A stretch of DNA of 64,000 nt from Amorphophallus konjac (taxonomy: Eukaryota > Streptophyta > Magnoliopsida > Alismatales > Araceae): assembly GCA_022559845.1 (NCBI GenBank), contig CM040127.1, positions 36,790,708-36,854,707 on the forward strand. Direction: 5' to 3'. Shown here in pieces: positions 26,070-36,961 of this stretch (position 1 is its first letter; each line of letters opens with the position of its first letter). The notes beneath the pieces are model-generated. The model was not told where the DNA came from. It ran no database searches and was given only the letters and a program-made list of their open reading frames with translations. Both the position numbers and the translations under genes were made by a program.

Positions 26070-27552
26070 CTATCTATATTCCTGTTTCTTCCCTCTCTCT
26101 CACGCATCTCCTCTCCATTATTTTTTCTGTTCCCTCCCTCATTCACACGGCACTCTCATTCTCTCCACTTCCCACGACGGTAGCCATCTCACTCTCTCGA
26201 TCTCATTCTCTCCAACGCGAGCACCCCCCTCACTCTCTCCGATTCCCCCATGGCTCTCTCTCGATCCCCCTCTCCATTTCGCAAGCCCCAGCCACAGTGA
26301 CTCTCGCCCCCCACAGGGAACCCCCTCGCACCCGCAGTGAACTCCTCTCCACGTCGCCCTCTCTCTCCACTTCCCCCATCGATTCCACCTCCCAGCCGCG
26401 GCCACTTCAGAACTCCCTTCGACTCTCTTGTCCCTCTCCTAACCACTCTCATCCCCATACCCGCAAACCTTCGGCCGCTCCACCTCGCCGCCGACCAACC
26501 CCCTACGACAAACTCTCACTCTCTCTTACTCCCACGTCACTCTTCCCCTTCTCTAACCGCCAGAGGCACCACCCCCTCTTGTCACTACCCACCTCCGACC
26601 ACCGCAACCCCCATCTCTGCCTACCTTCGCCAAGCCCACCGCGGCCACGTCCGTCTCCAACCACCTCTCACCGCGAGCCCGCCAGCCATCGCTCCACCAC
26701 CTCCGTGAGCCCTCCACCAACTCCCTCTCTCCCTAACACGAGCTACACCATCGTAGAACCTCTCTTTGCCATCTCCCACACCCGTCGACGCCGACGACCT
26801 CCCCTTTTCTTGCCGCTGACGACCATCGGCCACCCCTCTCTTTGCCGCGACACCGCCGACCTCCTCGGAGCCCCACCGCTACCATCCCAACCGACGATGT
26901 TGCCACCGCTTCTTGCTGCCGGTGCACACCCCCCATCGTCTCCCTCGCCGACAGTCGCCTGCGAGCCTCACGTCGGACGCCACCGTCGTCTCTCCTCGCC
27001 GGCGAGCTCGCCGCTGCGAGCCTCCCCCGCCTCTCTTCCTCTCTCTTTCTCACTCTCTCTCTCATCTGGCATCTCCCTCTGTCTCTCTCTCACTATCTCT
27101 CTCGATCTCCCCCGCGTTCTCTTTCTTTCTTTCTTTTATTATTATTTTATTTTTTCTCTCTCCAGCTCTCTCTCTCTCTCCCCCTCTCGCCTCTCTTCTT
27201 TCTCTTCTCTTTCTCACATGCCCTCTCTCTCTTCTCTCTCTCTCACTCTCTCATCTCTCTCCCTCGATCTCTCTCTCAACTCTCTTTTTTATTATTTTTT
27301 ATCACTCTCTCTCACCCTCTTTCTCTCTCTTTTCTCTTTCTTATTCTCTCGCAAACTCTCTCTCTCTCTCTTTCTCCCTTTATCTCTCTTCCCTACCTCT
27401 CACGATCTCTCCCTCTTTCCAATTAGTCATTTTATTTCACTTTTGTTTCTGTTGTTTATTTTTCTTTTTTTATCATGTAAATATATTTATAGATAGATAT
27501 TTTATATATCTAGATATCTATATACATATATATTACTATATATATATATATA

Positions 27553-27614
<62 letters not shown>

Positions 27615-27640
27615 CATATGAATTCTTATATATATATATC
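26070..27640 (+). repeat. Pyrimidine-rich tract followed by (TA)n
   Basis: About 1.35 kb of strongly C/T-biased + strand sequence (CTCTCT, CCCTC, TTTCTTTC phrases), grading from C-rich to T-rich, then (TA)n around 27525-27610. Opposite-strand purine richness gives potential for triplex-type structure. It lies wholly within the LTR of Element 2. Confidence 0.8.
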
Positions 27641-28289
27641 TAAATCCATGCAATAAAAGGAAGATCATTCCAAATGCTTCCGTGTGTTCGTCACACCGTT
27701 CTTGCAACTGCTGAAGCTCCCTCGAAGCCCGCTATCGGCATCACAACAAGCCTTTCTCTTCCCCTTTATTTTATTTTATTCACACTCTGTTAGTCGCATG
27801 CATCACTTGTCATATTAGTCTATGCCACGCCTCTCTCTGTTAGAAGGTTGATATGTGATTCCTTCACATTTATTGCATCATCATATCATTTCCTACCCTT
27901 TGATCTAAAGGGGTTTAACACCAACTAGATGCGTGTTGTTCATGTTGTCAGCATCATTTTTCAATAGATTGATACTACACCGCCATCTTTGTTCTGATTC
28001 AGTGTCGTTTGTTTGTTTGTTCCGTTTGCAAGGGTAACTAATTAGGAGGCCCTCTTCTTCGGCCCGTCAAAAGAGGAGGAAGAAGGAGTCCACGTCATCC
28101 CCCGCAATCAGGCGAAGGCGATCTCAATTCGGGGCCCCTAGCCCCGGGTGATCACAATATTCTAACGCATGCTTCATTTTAACTTTCTTTATTTTTAATA
28201 ACACCTGCGAAAAGTTACTTCCCGCAGCGGTTGTTTCTGTGTTTTTGTTCTCACCCGCATGAAGGATTATTCCCCGCGGCGGTTCCTAA

Positions 28290-28870
28290 TTCTAACATCT
28301 AACTCCTAACTGGTCGCGATGGGTCACCTCCCACTACCGTTTAATTTCTACACTTTATTTTCTGTACATCTAACCCCTAACTCCTAACTGGTAGCGGTGG
28401 GTCACCTCCCGCTACCGTTTTAATTTCTGCACTTTAATTTCTGTACATATAATCCCTAACTCCTAACTGGTAACAGTGGATCACCTCCCGCTACCGTTTA
28501 ATTTCTGCACTTTATTTTCTGTACATCTAACCTCTAACTCCTAACTGGTCGCAGTGGGTCACCTCCCGCTACCGTTTAATTCATGTACTTTATTTTCTGT
28601 ACATCTAACCTTTAACTCCTAACTGGTAACGGTGGGTCACCTTCCGCTACCGTTTAATTTCTGCACTTTATTTTCTGTACATCTAACCTCTAACTTCTGA
28701 CTAGTCGCGGTGGGTCACCTCCCGCTACCGTTTTATTTCTGTATTTTAATTTTCGTGCTCTAACTTCTAACCCTAACTGGTCGCGGTGGGTCACCTCCCG
28801 CTACCGTTTCATTTCAGTAATTTAATTTCTGCACTCTAACACCCTAACCTCTAACCGTTTAATTTCAGCA
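28290..28870 (+). repeat. 78-bp tandem array in the Element 2 LTR
   Basis: About seven copies of a unit marked by GGGTCACCTCCCGCTACCG, with marker starts near 28321, 28399, 28478, 28556, 28634, 28712 and 28788, so the period is 78 bp with small drift. A related phrase, GCAGCGG or GCGGTGG next to CCCGCAA, recurs at wider spacing through 28180-29015. Confidence 0.85.
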
Positions 28871-29227
28871 TTCCCCTATCACCGTCTTAAAATCCCGCAA
28901 AGAGTGATATCTTGCGGCGGTTTATTTGACCCCCCTTTTCATTTCTTGTTATATATACTTATAGTTATATTATAGTAAAAACCCCGCAAAGACCAATGTA
29001 TCGCGGTGGTTCACTTTTATTCATATTGATGTTATGATTGTGTTGAATAATATCCTGTTGTAATGTTATACCCTTGTCTTCTCTGTTTTATTAGAGTATT
29101 TCTTTAGGTTGTACCCCCCTTTTACCCAACAATAAAGCACGCGTTTTCGTTTTATTTTTTTATTTTTTAAAAGGAAAGAGAGAAACTCTATCTCTCTCCA
29201 TTTCACTGAGTGACGTCGCTCACATCT

Positions 29228-29245
29228 TGGCGATCACGGTGGGAC
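29228..29245 (+). other. Putative primer binding site of Element 2
   Basis: TGGCGATCACGGTGGGAC follows the LTR end by three bases. It starts with TGG, complementary to a tRNA CCA end, and its length and position suit a primer site. I have not matched it to a named tRNA. Confidence 0.6.
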
Positions 29246-31837
29246 ATCTTTTGCTTTCCTTGGTTACCCCTGAGTCTTTGGCACCCACGTGTGCCCCTCG
29301 TTACTGTGCCAACATGCGCTACAGTTGTGCTCACGGTAGCACTTTTACTTTCATCCCTCGTGCACCACATGCACTTCCTCAAAGTCCCGCGTGATTCCTC
29401 GAGTGGTTTGCGTTATTTTGGAAAGGAGAGCGGTAGTATCTTGTTCCCTTTATTTCACGTTGTTATATCTCTGTTCTATTTGTGTGTTTATCTTTGTGTG
29501 TTACATATATTTTGGTTCAGTATTGCATCTCATGCATCTACCCCTTTATTTTATTTTTCTAAGGATCACTCTTTCTCGGTGAAGGAAGGACTTTCCGTCG
29601 GGAATTCCTCTCGACAGACTAGGATCTCCTCCATCGGGACCTCCGTAAGTCCCCGACAGCGAAGGATTCCATCTTCGTTCACTGGGCTGGTTGTACCATT
29701 GAAGTTCCCTGAAGTTAGTTACCTACTCGTGGTGAGACAAGTGACCTTAGTTGACACAGCGGTGAACCCAATTGTAACTAGGGTCCTTCCTATTTTGTGT
29801 GAAATTCAGGTTTGTTAAATTTTTTTAATAAAAGAAAAAAACAAAAAAAGAAAAAAAAACAAAAATTGGACATAAAGCATTCACTTGTGTGTTAATCTCT
29901 GCTAATTGTTTGCTGGTGTGTGCTATTATGTCCTTAAAAATGTGATGGATGGCTGAATACAATTACAATGCTTTTAAGGCTGATGCCTTCAGCTATGAGT
30001 CCCAAATGCGTGACCCCGGTCACGACTTTTATGGAGTACATAACCCAAACTGTGGCTACCAGGCCAAGCCACAGTTCCGTGCCATGGACGTTGGTCCGTC
30101 CTATGAGTCCTCATATGAAGCTCAGGCTACTGCTAATGGATCCACCCCCTCCACTAGTGTTTCCTATGTCTTGGATTTTCTGGCCACTCATATCGATTCT
30201 CTCAGCTCTCAAGTTGAAGCCCTCCAGGCTGTCATTAAGAGGGAATCTACTTCCCCTCCCCAGGGTCATTCATCCGCTATGGCTTGCCCTCACATGGGCC
30301 AACCTCCACCCTCATTTCAGCACCCCTCATGACCCCAAAATCTGGTTGTCCCTCGTACCCTAGTCCAACCGGGTCACTCAATGGACAAGCCTCACTTCCC
30401 TTCTCCTTCAAGGCTTCCATGTCAAGCCGCCCCTCCGAGGTCTCAAGGCCAACTCTCTACTTCACAAGGCACACCTCTCCAACAAGCCCTCATTGACAAA
30501 ATTGATCAAATGGAGGAACAATTAAAGAGGGTCACGAGTCCGTGATCGTCTCCCCCTCCTCCTCAATTCAACCCCCTTCACGCTTTCATGAATGAGATTA
30601 CCAAAATGGAGAGGGATTGGAAGGACAGAAGAGATGACTATGCCATCTGGGATATGAGTGAGAAAGATGATTGTCCAAGTCGTTACGATCAAGTGGACGC
30701 CGTCTACCCACCACCCATTCATCACACTAATTCATACATCCCTCCGCCTTCACATCCACATCCATATACGCAAAATCCTCCATACCAATATACACCACCT
30801 CATCTCATCAATACGCATCCCTCACGACGTCCATTTGAACTTGATGACTATGGAGAATTGGAAACAGTACATGACCAAATTTGTCAAGATTTTGAAGAAC
30901 CACCCATTCTGAGTTTTCTTCGCTACCCCCTTTCACCGCTTCCACAAGAAGTCCCTGTTCAGAATGAAGTCACTGTCCCTACTCCCTCCTATGAGACATC
31001 ATGGTGATACGATGATGGGTCCATGCTCCAGCGACCCACGTCAATGCACCATGATTTAACCACTGTCCCTACCCCTGTCTATGAGACATCATGGTGTTAC
31101 GATGGTGGGTCCATACTCTAGCAACCCACGTCAATGCACTATGAATCACCCCCTATCTTGAACCCCTCATGTACCACCAAAATTCGACGTTTCCTACGTA
31201 CCAAAGCTCCTACCGTTACCCCTCAAACTACAAAAGTAACCCCCACACCATCAGCCTCCTGTTAACCCTTATCCACAACCAACTAACCCTTCATTGCCCT
31301 CACTTAAGGCCTCTATCATCCCTCTAACCCCGAACCCAACCACTCCTATTTCTCCACTCGACCCCTTACCCAAACCCGTGATCAATCCTGAGCAGGGCCC
31401 CTCTATTTTTGCACTCGAGCCAACCTCATCTGCTCCCGAGCAAGGGGAGAAGCTCGTCGTGTTTCAACCTCCACCTACCCTTCCTACAACCCTTTCCATT
31501 GAACCTCCATTACCCGCTGAGCCTGTTGCCTCCGACTCACCTCCTTCCACCACCTCTCGGAGTGGGTGTCTTTCTACAGATACATGTGTCAAAGATGATG
31601 TTCAAAAACCTGACAATAAGAATGCGGTCATGACTATGCCATTCAAAATCCAAGATTTCATCTGCCGAATGCCGATTCGGGTTCTTGTGCCGGGCACCTT
31701 TGAGAAGGCCGAATCTCCATTTGCACCAATGCTCATCAAGAAGGACTCTCAAGAATTGGTGTCAAGTAAATCATGGGCCAAAACAATAACGGTCACGTTA
31801 CTCATGGGCCAACATACTTTCACGGCTCTTATTACCC
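29246..31837 (+). other. Internal region of Element 2, unrecognised reading frames
   Basis: After ~700 bp of leader, a frame from 29949 reads MAEYNYNAFKADAFSYESQM and contains a possible coiled stretch (LATHIDSLSSQVEALQAVIK). A second from 30588 reads MNEITKMERDWKDRRDDYAI then a His/Pro/Tyr-rich tail, and a third from 31294 is Pro/Thr/Ser-rich. None matches a gag, protease or polymerase family I know. Stops between them suggest one decayed protein. An ~80-bp direct duplication (about 30975-31060 and 31062-31145) lies between the second and third. The third frame is cut mid-protein at 31837 by Element 3. Confidence 0.45.
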
Positions 31838-34715
31838 TGTGGGAATGGATTTTATTCATCCTTTATTTTTTTTTATTTTGGATTTTAGATTTATTAGGCG
31901 TGCCAGTCACATATGTGACGATTTCATTGTGCGCTCGACTTGACTCGGTCAGTCGATTGTGAAGTCTGGGTCGGGACCAGAAGTCCGCCATACCATAAAA
32001 GCTATGACGTTAATTACGCCTTTCCTAAGAAAGACAACCCTTGATTAAATGCCAAAATAGGGGACCACTAGGGGCAGCTGAAATTGATGGTGCGTAATAT
32101 TGAAATTCTTGTTATTCTAGGAACGTAATTGAATAGATGACAGATTGTTAAGTCAACGTGACCCCTTTGTGTGGATCGTGCCGGGTAGGAATAGGACACC
32201 GTCCACGCAGTGGCGGGATGGGGCCTGAACAATCATCGGGGACATGTCCCCCGTTCACGTTTCTCATCCGGCCAAGGGCCTCGCAGTACTTGTATTCCCC
32301 GAAGGGTCGAGCCAGACGGGAGGTGTATGATGTATGCTTCCCGGGGCTTATCGGGGTTAAAGCGTCAATCGACATTTCAGCAGCATTTCCCCTTTATCTG
32401 GATCATGCCCAGGGGGAAATAGGCTATCATCCACGGAGTGCCGGGATGAAAGCCGAGAGAGAGAGAGGCCAAACCTCCCGAATTACATATATCTGCCATG
32501 GGACAATGTTTGATTTTCCCTTAGGGAAGCCGACGGAACTCATGTAGTGGCAGAGCCCTCTCGAGCTAAAGGGGTTATTCATGAATCCGATACAGGACGA
32601 CGGAACGTAGGGGAGTTTGACTCCCCTTAAATTTATCCCCGGAACGGGTCTGGTGACTCGTAGGTATCCCTGGGTGGGTTTGATCAAACTGCCAGGAGTT
32701 CAATTGGATGGCAGGATAGGCTCTCGGCGCAGCTCAAGGTGGATGGGATCCTGGCGCGAAGGCAGGATGGTCGGAGAGTTCCCGGCGCGAAGACAAAGGG
32801 GGGGCCAGGGTGATTCCCGACGCGGGCTTCTCGGCGCGAAGGCGAAATGGCCAGGGGGGTTCCCGGCGCGCCCAATATGGAAGGGAGGTTCCCGGCGCGC
32901 TGGGGACAAGGGGGTTCTCGGCGCAAGGAGGCTTGCGCCCAGAACTATTCACCTATTCTACTGTGCGTGGCGCCGGGATGTGCAAGAGACGGTGCCGAGA
33001 CGGTTTTGAATGGTTTCCGGAGCCCTGTTTTTGGGTTTTTTTGATGATTCAGGCCAAGACAAAGGGTTTCTTTGAGATCAAAGTGGATCAGTTCATCAGA
33101 TTTCAACTGGATTGGGTTTAGGTTCCAAGGGAAGGCCAGGATCGGGGAGGAATTGGGGGAAAATCAGGGTTTAGAGAATCCCTACCACCATTATTTTGCA
33201 GAATCCCGGGGACAGCTTGATGTCATCTTTCATCATCCTGGGAGCCAAGAGATGGCTGTCTCTGGCCCCGGGAATGACTTCGACAGTGCCAGTAGGCAGA
33301 ACGTAAGCATCTAAAACTTCGGAGTCTCATGAATAGCGGTCATTGTATAGCTTTGCTTTGTTCCGGAGGCCAAGGGATGGTCTGTCCCTGGCTCCGGAAT
33401 AAGCACAGAAAACATCTGAAAGCTAAGCGAAGCAGCAGACTAATAATCAAGCTGGGGAGAAGAATAATATGCTGATGAATCTAGAAGGAAATATAAGGGG
33501 ATAGGGACAAAGCTTCGAAGAGGTAATAGCAGGCAACAACTGCGGCCCGTACCATTCATTCATTCAGCACTGATACTTCATCTGACCCATACATCGGAGG
33601 AGATACATAGGAAAGAATGCAAAAGCGATACATTATTCCATCAGCATGAAATCGGTTACAGTATTATAGAACACATCAGAAGAGGAAGAAGGAGAAGCAA
33701 TCGAAATAAAAAAATGAACTACAGAAGGGGAGAGGGCGGAGCATTGACTCCTCTCCCTCCCCGTTGCCCACCTTCGATCAGCCTCGAGCTCTCCTCTCTG
33801 CTCTTTCTTTTCTCTCTTTTCTTCTCTGGCTCTCTTTCTTTCTTCTTCCCTCTGGATGAGGTTGTTGGTCTCTTCTATTATCCTCCCCCCTCTTTTTTCT
33901 TTCTTCGAAGGAGTGGGTTTATATAGACCCAACCCCTCCTAACTTCTCGGTAGGTGGAAGTCGGCGTGCCTTTTCATCTTCACGGCGCGCATCAATCGAT
34001 TGCAGGAGCTCCCGGCGCGCTAGGTGGCATCCGTAGAGTATCTCGGCGCCGCTTTCGTGAGCCCATTTCATGGGCCCACATAGGGCTTTTTAAGGCTTCA
34101 CATGGACTTGTTGGCTCCCTAAATATATTAGAACCGCAGCAGGCCTTTTGTTGGTGGACCCAGGTCTTAACAGGACCATGGAGATCTTCATCAGTCAGTG
34201 GACTGGGATTTCATCAGCATTGTCACCTGAACGATGACAAAATCGGACATCATTTCATCAGCGTTGCCACCCGAATGATGACAAAACCGGACATCAGCTT
34301 TAGCCTGAGAAGACTTCAGCTAGGTATATAGTCCATGGAGACGGTTCTTCTTCCGTTCTGACTTTGCAGAAGTTTTCATAATCTTCATTTGCTGGTTCTG
34401 GCTTCATCTTTATCTTTGCTCATATCTCATCTGTCAACAAGTCAACATCTGACTGAGTCTGACATGGTGTATGTAGACTTTCGGATGAGGCAGTAATATA
34501 GCTTTAATCAAAGTATGGTAGAAGGCCTCATCAGTCAGTTGACTGCTATTTCATCAGTGCTGCCGTCTGGCTGACGGCGACACCGGACATCAGCTCGGCC
34601 GAAAAAGGCTTCGACCAGGTAGATGGTTGACGAGTTTCATCAGTAATCTTTCGTTGCTGGTCTGATCCTCTTTTCAATTCTGTCTCCGCCCTTGCTCATT
34701 TTCCAGGTGTCAACA
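31838..34715 (-). repeat. 3' LTR of Element 3 (2878 bp)
   Basis: In element orientation it begins TGTTGACACCTGG at 34715 and ends ..CCATTCCCACA at 31838. A TATA box (TATATAAA on the minus strand) lies at 33918-33925, leaving about 790 bp of U3. A GC-rich set of short degenerate repeats built on TTCCCGGCGCG occupies about 32720-32940. Over the ~480 bp shared with the visible part of the other LTR I count about a dozen substitutions by eye, mostly transitions, plus T-run length changes, so the insertion is not recent. Confidence 0.88.
33918..33925 (-). promoter_or_regulatory. TATA box in the Element 3 LTR
   Basis: Minus-strand TCTATATAAACCC at the expected U3/R position of the LTR. It agrees with the element orientation deduced from coding regions. 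Confidence 0.65.
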
Positions 34716-34728
34716 AATGCCCCCCACC
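34716..34728 (-). other. Polypurine tract of Element 3
   Basis: Minus-strand GGTGGGGGGCATT immediately precedes the LTR start TGTTGACACC. A G-rich tract in this position primes plus-strand synthesis in LTR retrotransposons. Confidence 0.85.
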
Positions 34729-34920
34729 TGCGGGTGGCGCGAGTGCAGAATAAATAGAACGGCATCCGCAGGTGTCTCATCCAGCGTCCGCGGCATCGTT
34801 CTCAGTGTTTCACTTCTGACCTCTTAGGTCTTCATTCTGATGGCTTCATCATTGACTTCAGGAATCTTCAACAGCTTATAGGACTTTTTAGAGCATCGGA
34901 ACTGGTTCTCGGTATAGAAT

Positions 34921-35535
34921 ATGATAGGAGGCTTGCAGAAGCAAGGGACTTTTGGGGTTGTCTCATCTACCTCCTTTGGCTTTGCTTCCTCTGAAAGCTT
35001 CATCTGGCAACACTTGGACATGCTACGCCAGCTAGTAGAATCCCAGCATGGCTTGACATATCCGCCACTGAAGGAAATTGCCAATCGCTTCACCGCTGGC
35101 CTGCAAGCCATGGGCTGCCCTTTGGACATATGGGCTCAGCGGGTCTTGCTTTTGCTGAAATTCGTGCATCGGAGAGACTTCCTAGCATGGACCATGGCCG
35201 ATAAGCTGACGGCACTGAAGTTGCAGAGGTCAGAGTGTAAATCTGAGCTGGAGAAGCTGACGCTCGCACTTGATGAATGTCGGGCTGAGCTGCAGAGTGT
35301 TGTTCAGCGGGAGGAAGCTGTCCGGGATTGGGTAGCCATTTTGGAAGCAGAACTCGTCGGACTTCGAGCCGAGCTGCAACAATTATCCTTTATTCGGCCG
35401 CAGTCCACTGAGGAGGTGGCCTCGTTTGGAGGGAATGGTGATGTCTCTCCAGGATACGTCCATGAGGCTTCAGGAGGAAGAGGCACGCCTTCACGAGCTA
35501 GGAGCCGCTCCCTATGTGGGTCTTCTGGCTTTTGA
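34921..35535 (+). CDS. Antisense ORF of the Tat element, coiled-coil protein of unknown function
   Basis: A 204-codon frame lies between integrase and the 3' LTR, on the strand opposite to gag-pol. Residues about 25-80 (FIWQHLDMLRQLVESQ, PPLKEIANRFTAGLQAMG, IWAQRVLLLLKFVHRRD) look like a small folded domain, and residues about 90-145 (LTALKLQRSECKSELEKL, LDECRAELQSVVQREEAV) form a heptad-rich coiled coil. The tail is Gly/Ser/Arg-rich. Extra, sometimes antisense, ORFs in this position are known in Tat-lineage plant elements, but I cannot match this one to a named protein. The first ~15 codons overlap a stretch repeated at the start of the RT frame on the other strand. Confidence 0.6.
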   Translation: MIGGLQKQGTFGVVSSTSFGFASSESFIWQHLDMLRQLVESQHGLTYPPLKEIANRFTAGLQAMGCPLDIWAQRVLLLLKFVHRRDFLAWTMADKLTALKLQRSECKSELEKLTLALDECRAELQSVVQREEAVRDWVAILEAELVGLRAELQQLSFIRPQSTEEVASFGGNGDVSPGYVHEASGGRGTPSRARSRSLCGSSGF

Positions 35536-35889
35536 AGATATCTTCCGGCAGCCCTGAATTATCTCTTCTTTTTCCTTTCTCCTTTGTAGTGCCATGTCCC
35601 CTCGGGGCTCTTTGTGTACCCTTCTCTTTTAATGAAAAGGAATTTTCAGCTTCATGTGCATCTATCATCCATTTCATGTGGTTTCATCACTTCGGGAAGT
35701 GGGATAGTGGTTTTAGCAGTCCCTCACGCAAATGGCCCGTACTTGGCAGGAGAGCGTCCACCCCTTCATAGAAAGGATGGGGAACTCGCTCCACCGCGTG
35801 ACGGCATCCGGGGGGTGTGCTTAAACCGAACTATGCTGATAGTGGCAAACGTCTTCTTTGGCCATATGTGCCGTTAGGGAGAATGTTTA

Positions 35890-36263
35890 CGGGAATGCGA
35901 ATGAAGAGGCCTAGGGCATCATCCGGGACGAGCGAATGGTCCATCCCGGGTAGGTTTCAAAGCCAGTCGGGGCAACGTGCCAATCGACCAGCGCATGATT
36001 TCATCATCGATATTGGGCTCATATCGATGCGAAGAAGTTTTATAGGTTTCATCAGAATAGACGTAAGGTCTAGACTGGGCAGATGTTACCGTAGGTGGGA
36101 CATTGAAGGGTGCGTGGTTTTCACTAGGACAGACGTAAGGTCTAAACTGGGTAGGTTCATCGCAGGTGGGACATGAAAGGATATGTAGTTTCATCAGAAC
36201 AGACGTAAGGTCTATCCCGGCAGGGTTTCATCATTGATCGAGCAAGGTGCCGGTCGATCAACA
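35890..36263. repeat. 127-bp tandem array of Element 3, part 1
   Basis: Diverged copies of a unit with the landmarks TTTCATCAGAATAGACG, AAGGTCTAAACTGG, TTTCATCATTGATCGGGC and ATATTGGGTTTATATCG. It is interrupted at 36263/36264 by the foldback CACTA element. The array lies between integrase and the 3' LTR, a place where Retand and related Tat elements are known to carry amplified repeats. Confidence 0.85.
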
Positions 36264-36958
36264 CACTACCAGAAAAAGCGGGATTACAGACGGAATTTTC
36301 AGACGGAAATTTCAGACGGAAATTTCCGTCTGAAATTTGTGACGGATTTTTTTCCGTCGGAAATCCCGTCTGAAATATGCAAGTACACACCGAATTTCAG
36401 ACGGAAATTTGTGACGGAAAATATTCCGTCACAAATTTCAGACGAAATTTGTGACGGAAAATTTAATCTGTCAGAAATTTGTAACCAAGAATTTGTGACG
36501 GCCACATTTGTGACGGAATCCGTCTGACAATCCGTCACAAATGTGTCTTCTCACGGATTTTAAGACGGAAATTAATCCGTCAAAAAATTTTTACGCCCCA
36601 AATCCGTCGCAAATGTGCCTTTGCGACGGATTGGGGCGCAATAAATTTTGTGACGGACTAATTTCCGTCTGAAAATCCGTGAGAAGACACATTTGTGACG
36701 GATTGTCAGACGGATTCTGTCACAAATGTGGCCGTCACAAATAATTTCTGACAGATTAAATTTTCCGTCCCAAATTCCGTCTGAAATTTGTGACGGAATA
36801 TTTTCCGTCACAAATTTCCGTCTGAAATTCGGTGTGTACTTGCATATTTCAGACGGGATTTCCGACGGAAAAAAATCCGTCACAAATTTCAGACGGAAAT
36901 TTCCGTCTGAAATTTCCCTCTGAAAATTCCGTCTGTAATCCCGCTTTTTCTGGTAGTG
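36264..36958. mobile_element. Foldback CACTA mini-element (695 bp)
   Basis: Ends are perfect inverted repeats starting CACTACCAGAAAAAGCGGGA and flanked by ACA on both sides (36261-36263, 36959-36961), the 3-bp duplication typical of CACTA elements. Almost the whole element is one inverted repeat: arms of about 345 bp pair around a loop at about 36614-36619 (TGTGCC between AATCCGTCGCAAA and TTTGCGACGGATT). The arms consist of dense GACGGA / TCCGTC motifs, the subterminal motif type also found at the ends of the 13.9-kb CACTA nearby. It has no coding capacity and presumably depends on a partner's transposase. Confidence 0.92.
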
Positions 36959-36961
36959 ACA

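Larger units (their letters stand above)
25603..29224 (+). repeat. 5' LTR of Element 2 (3622 bp)
   Basis: Starts TGTAGACACGCC and ends ..CGTCGCTCACA, giving the TG..CA rule. It is followed after three bases by a TGG-starting primer-site-like sequence. Inside are A/T-rich sequence (25640-26050), a pyrimidine-rich tract (26070-27425), TA repeats (27525-27640) and a 78-bp tandem array. The long Ser/Pro/Leu open frame at 26297-27496 is a by-product of the CT-rich tract. The partner LTR is outside the window. Confidence 0.65.
25603..31837 (+). mobile_element. Element 2: LTR retrotransposon with 3.6-kb LTR, interrupted by Element 3
   Basis: Begins with TGTAGACACGCC at the break in Element 1, runs through a long LTR to ..GCTCACA, then has a primer-site-like sequence and about 2.6 kb of internal sequence. 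It is cut at 31837/31838 by the LTR of Element 3. No reverse transcriptase or integrase is visible in the internal part. Tandem repeats, a pyrimidine tract and TA repeats make up much of the LTR. The long LTR fits an Athila/Tat-type or non-autonomous gypsy element; lineage is inference. Confidence 0.65.

Noticed and set aside
26297..27496. A 399-codon Ser/Pro/Leu-rich open frame
   Set aside because: It lies in a 1.3-kb pyrimidine-rich tract inside an LTR; composition alone explains the absence of stops, and overlapping frames are equally open.
36264..36958. Near-identical proteins predicted on opposite strands
   Set aside because: Consequence of the element being a long inverted repeat; no coding function is likely.
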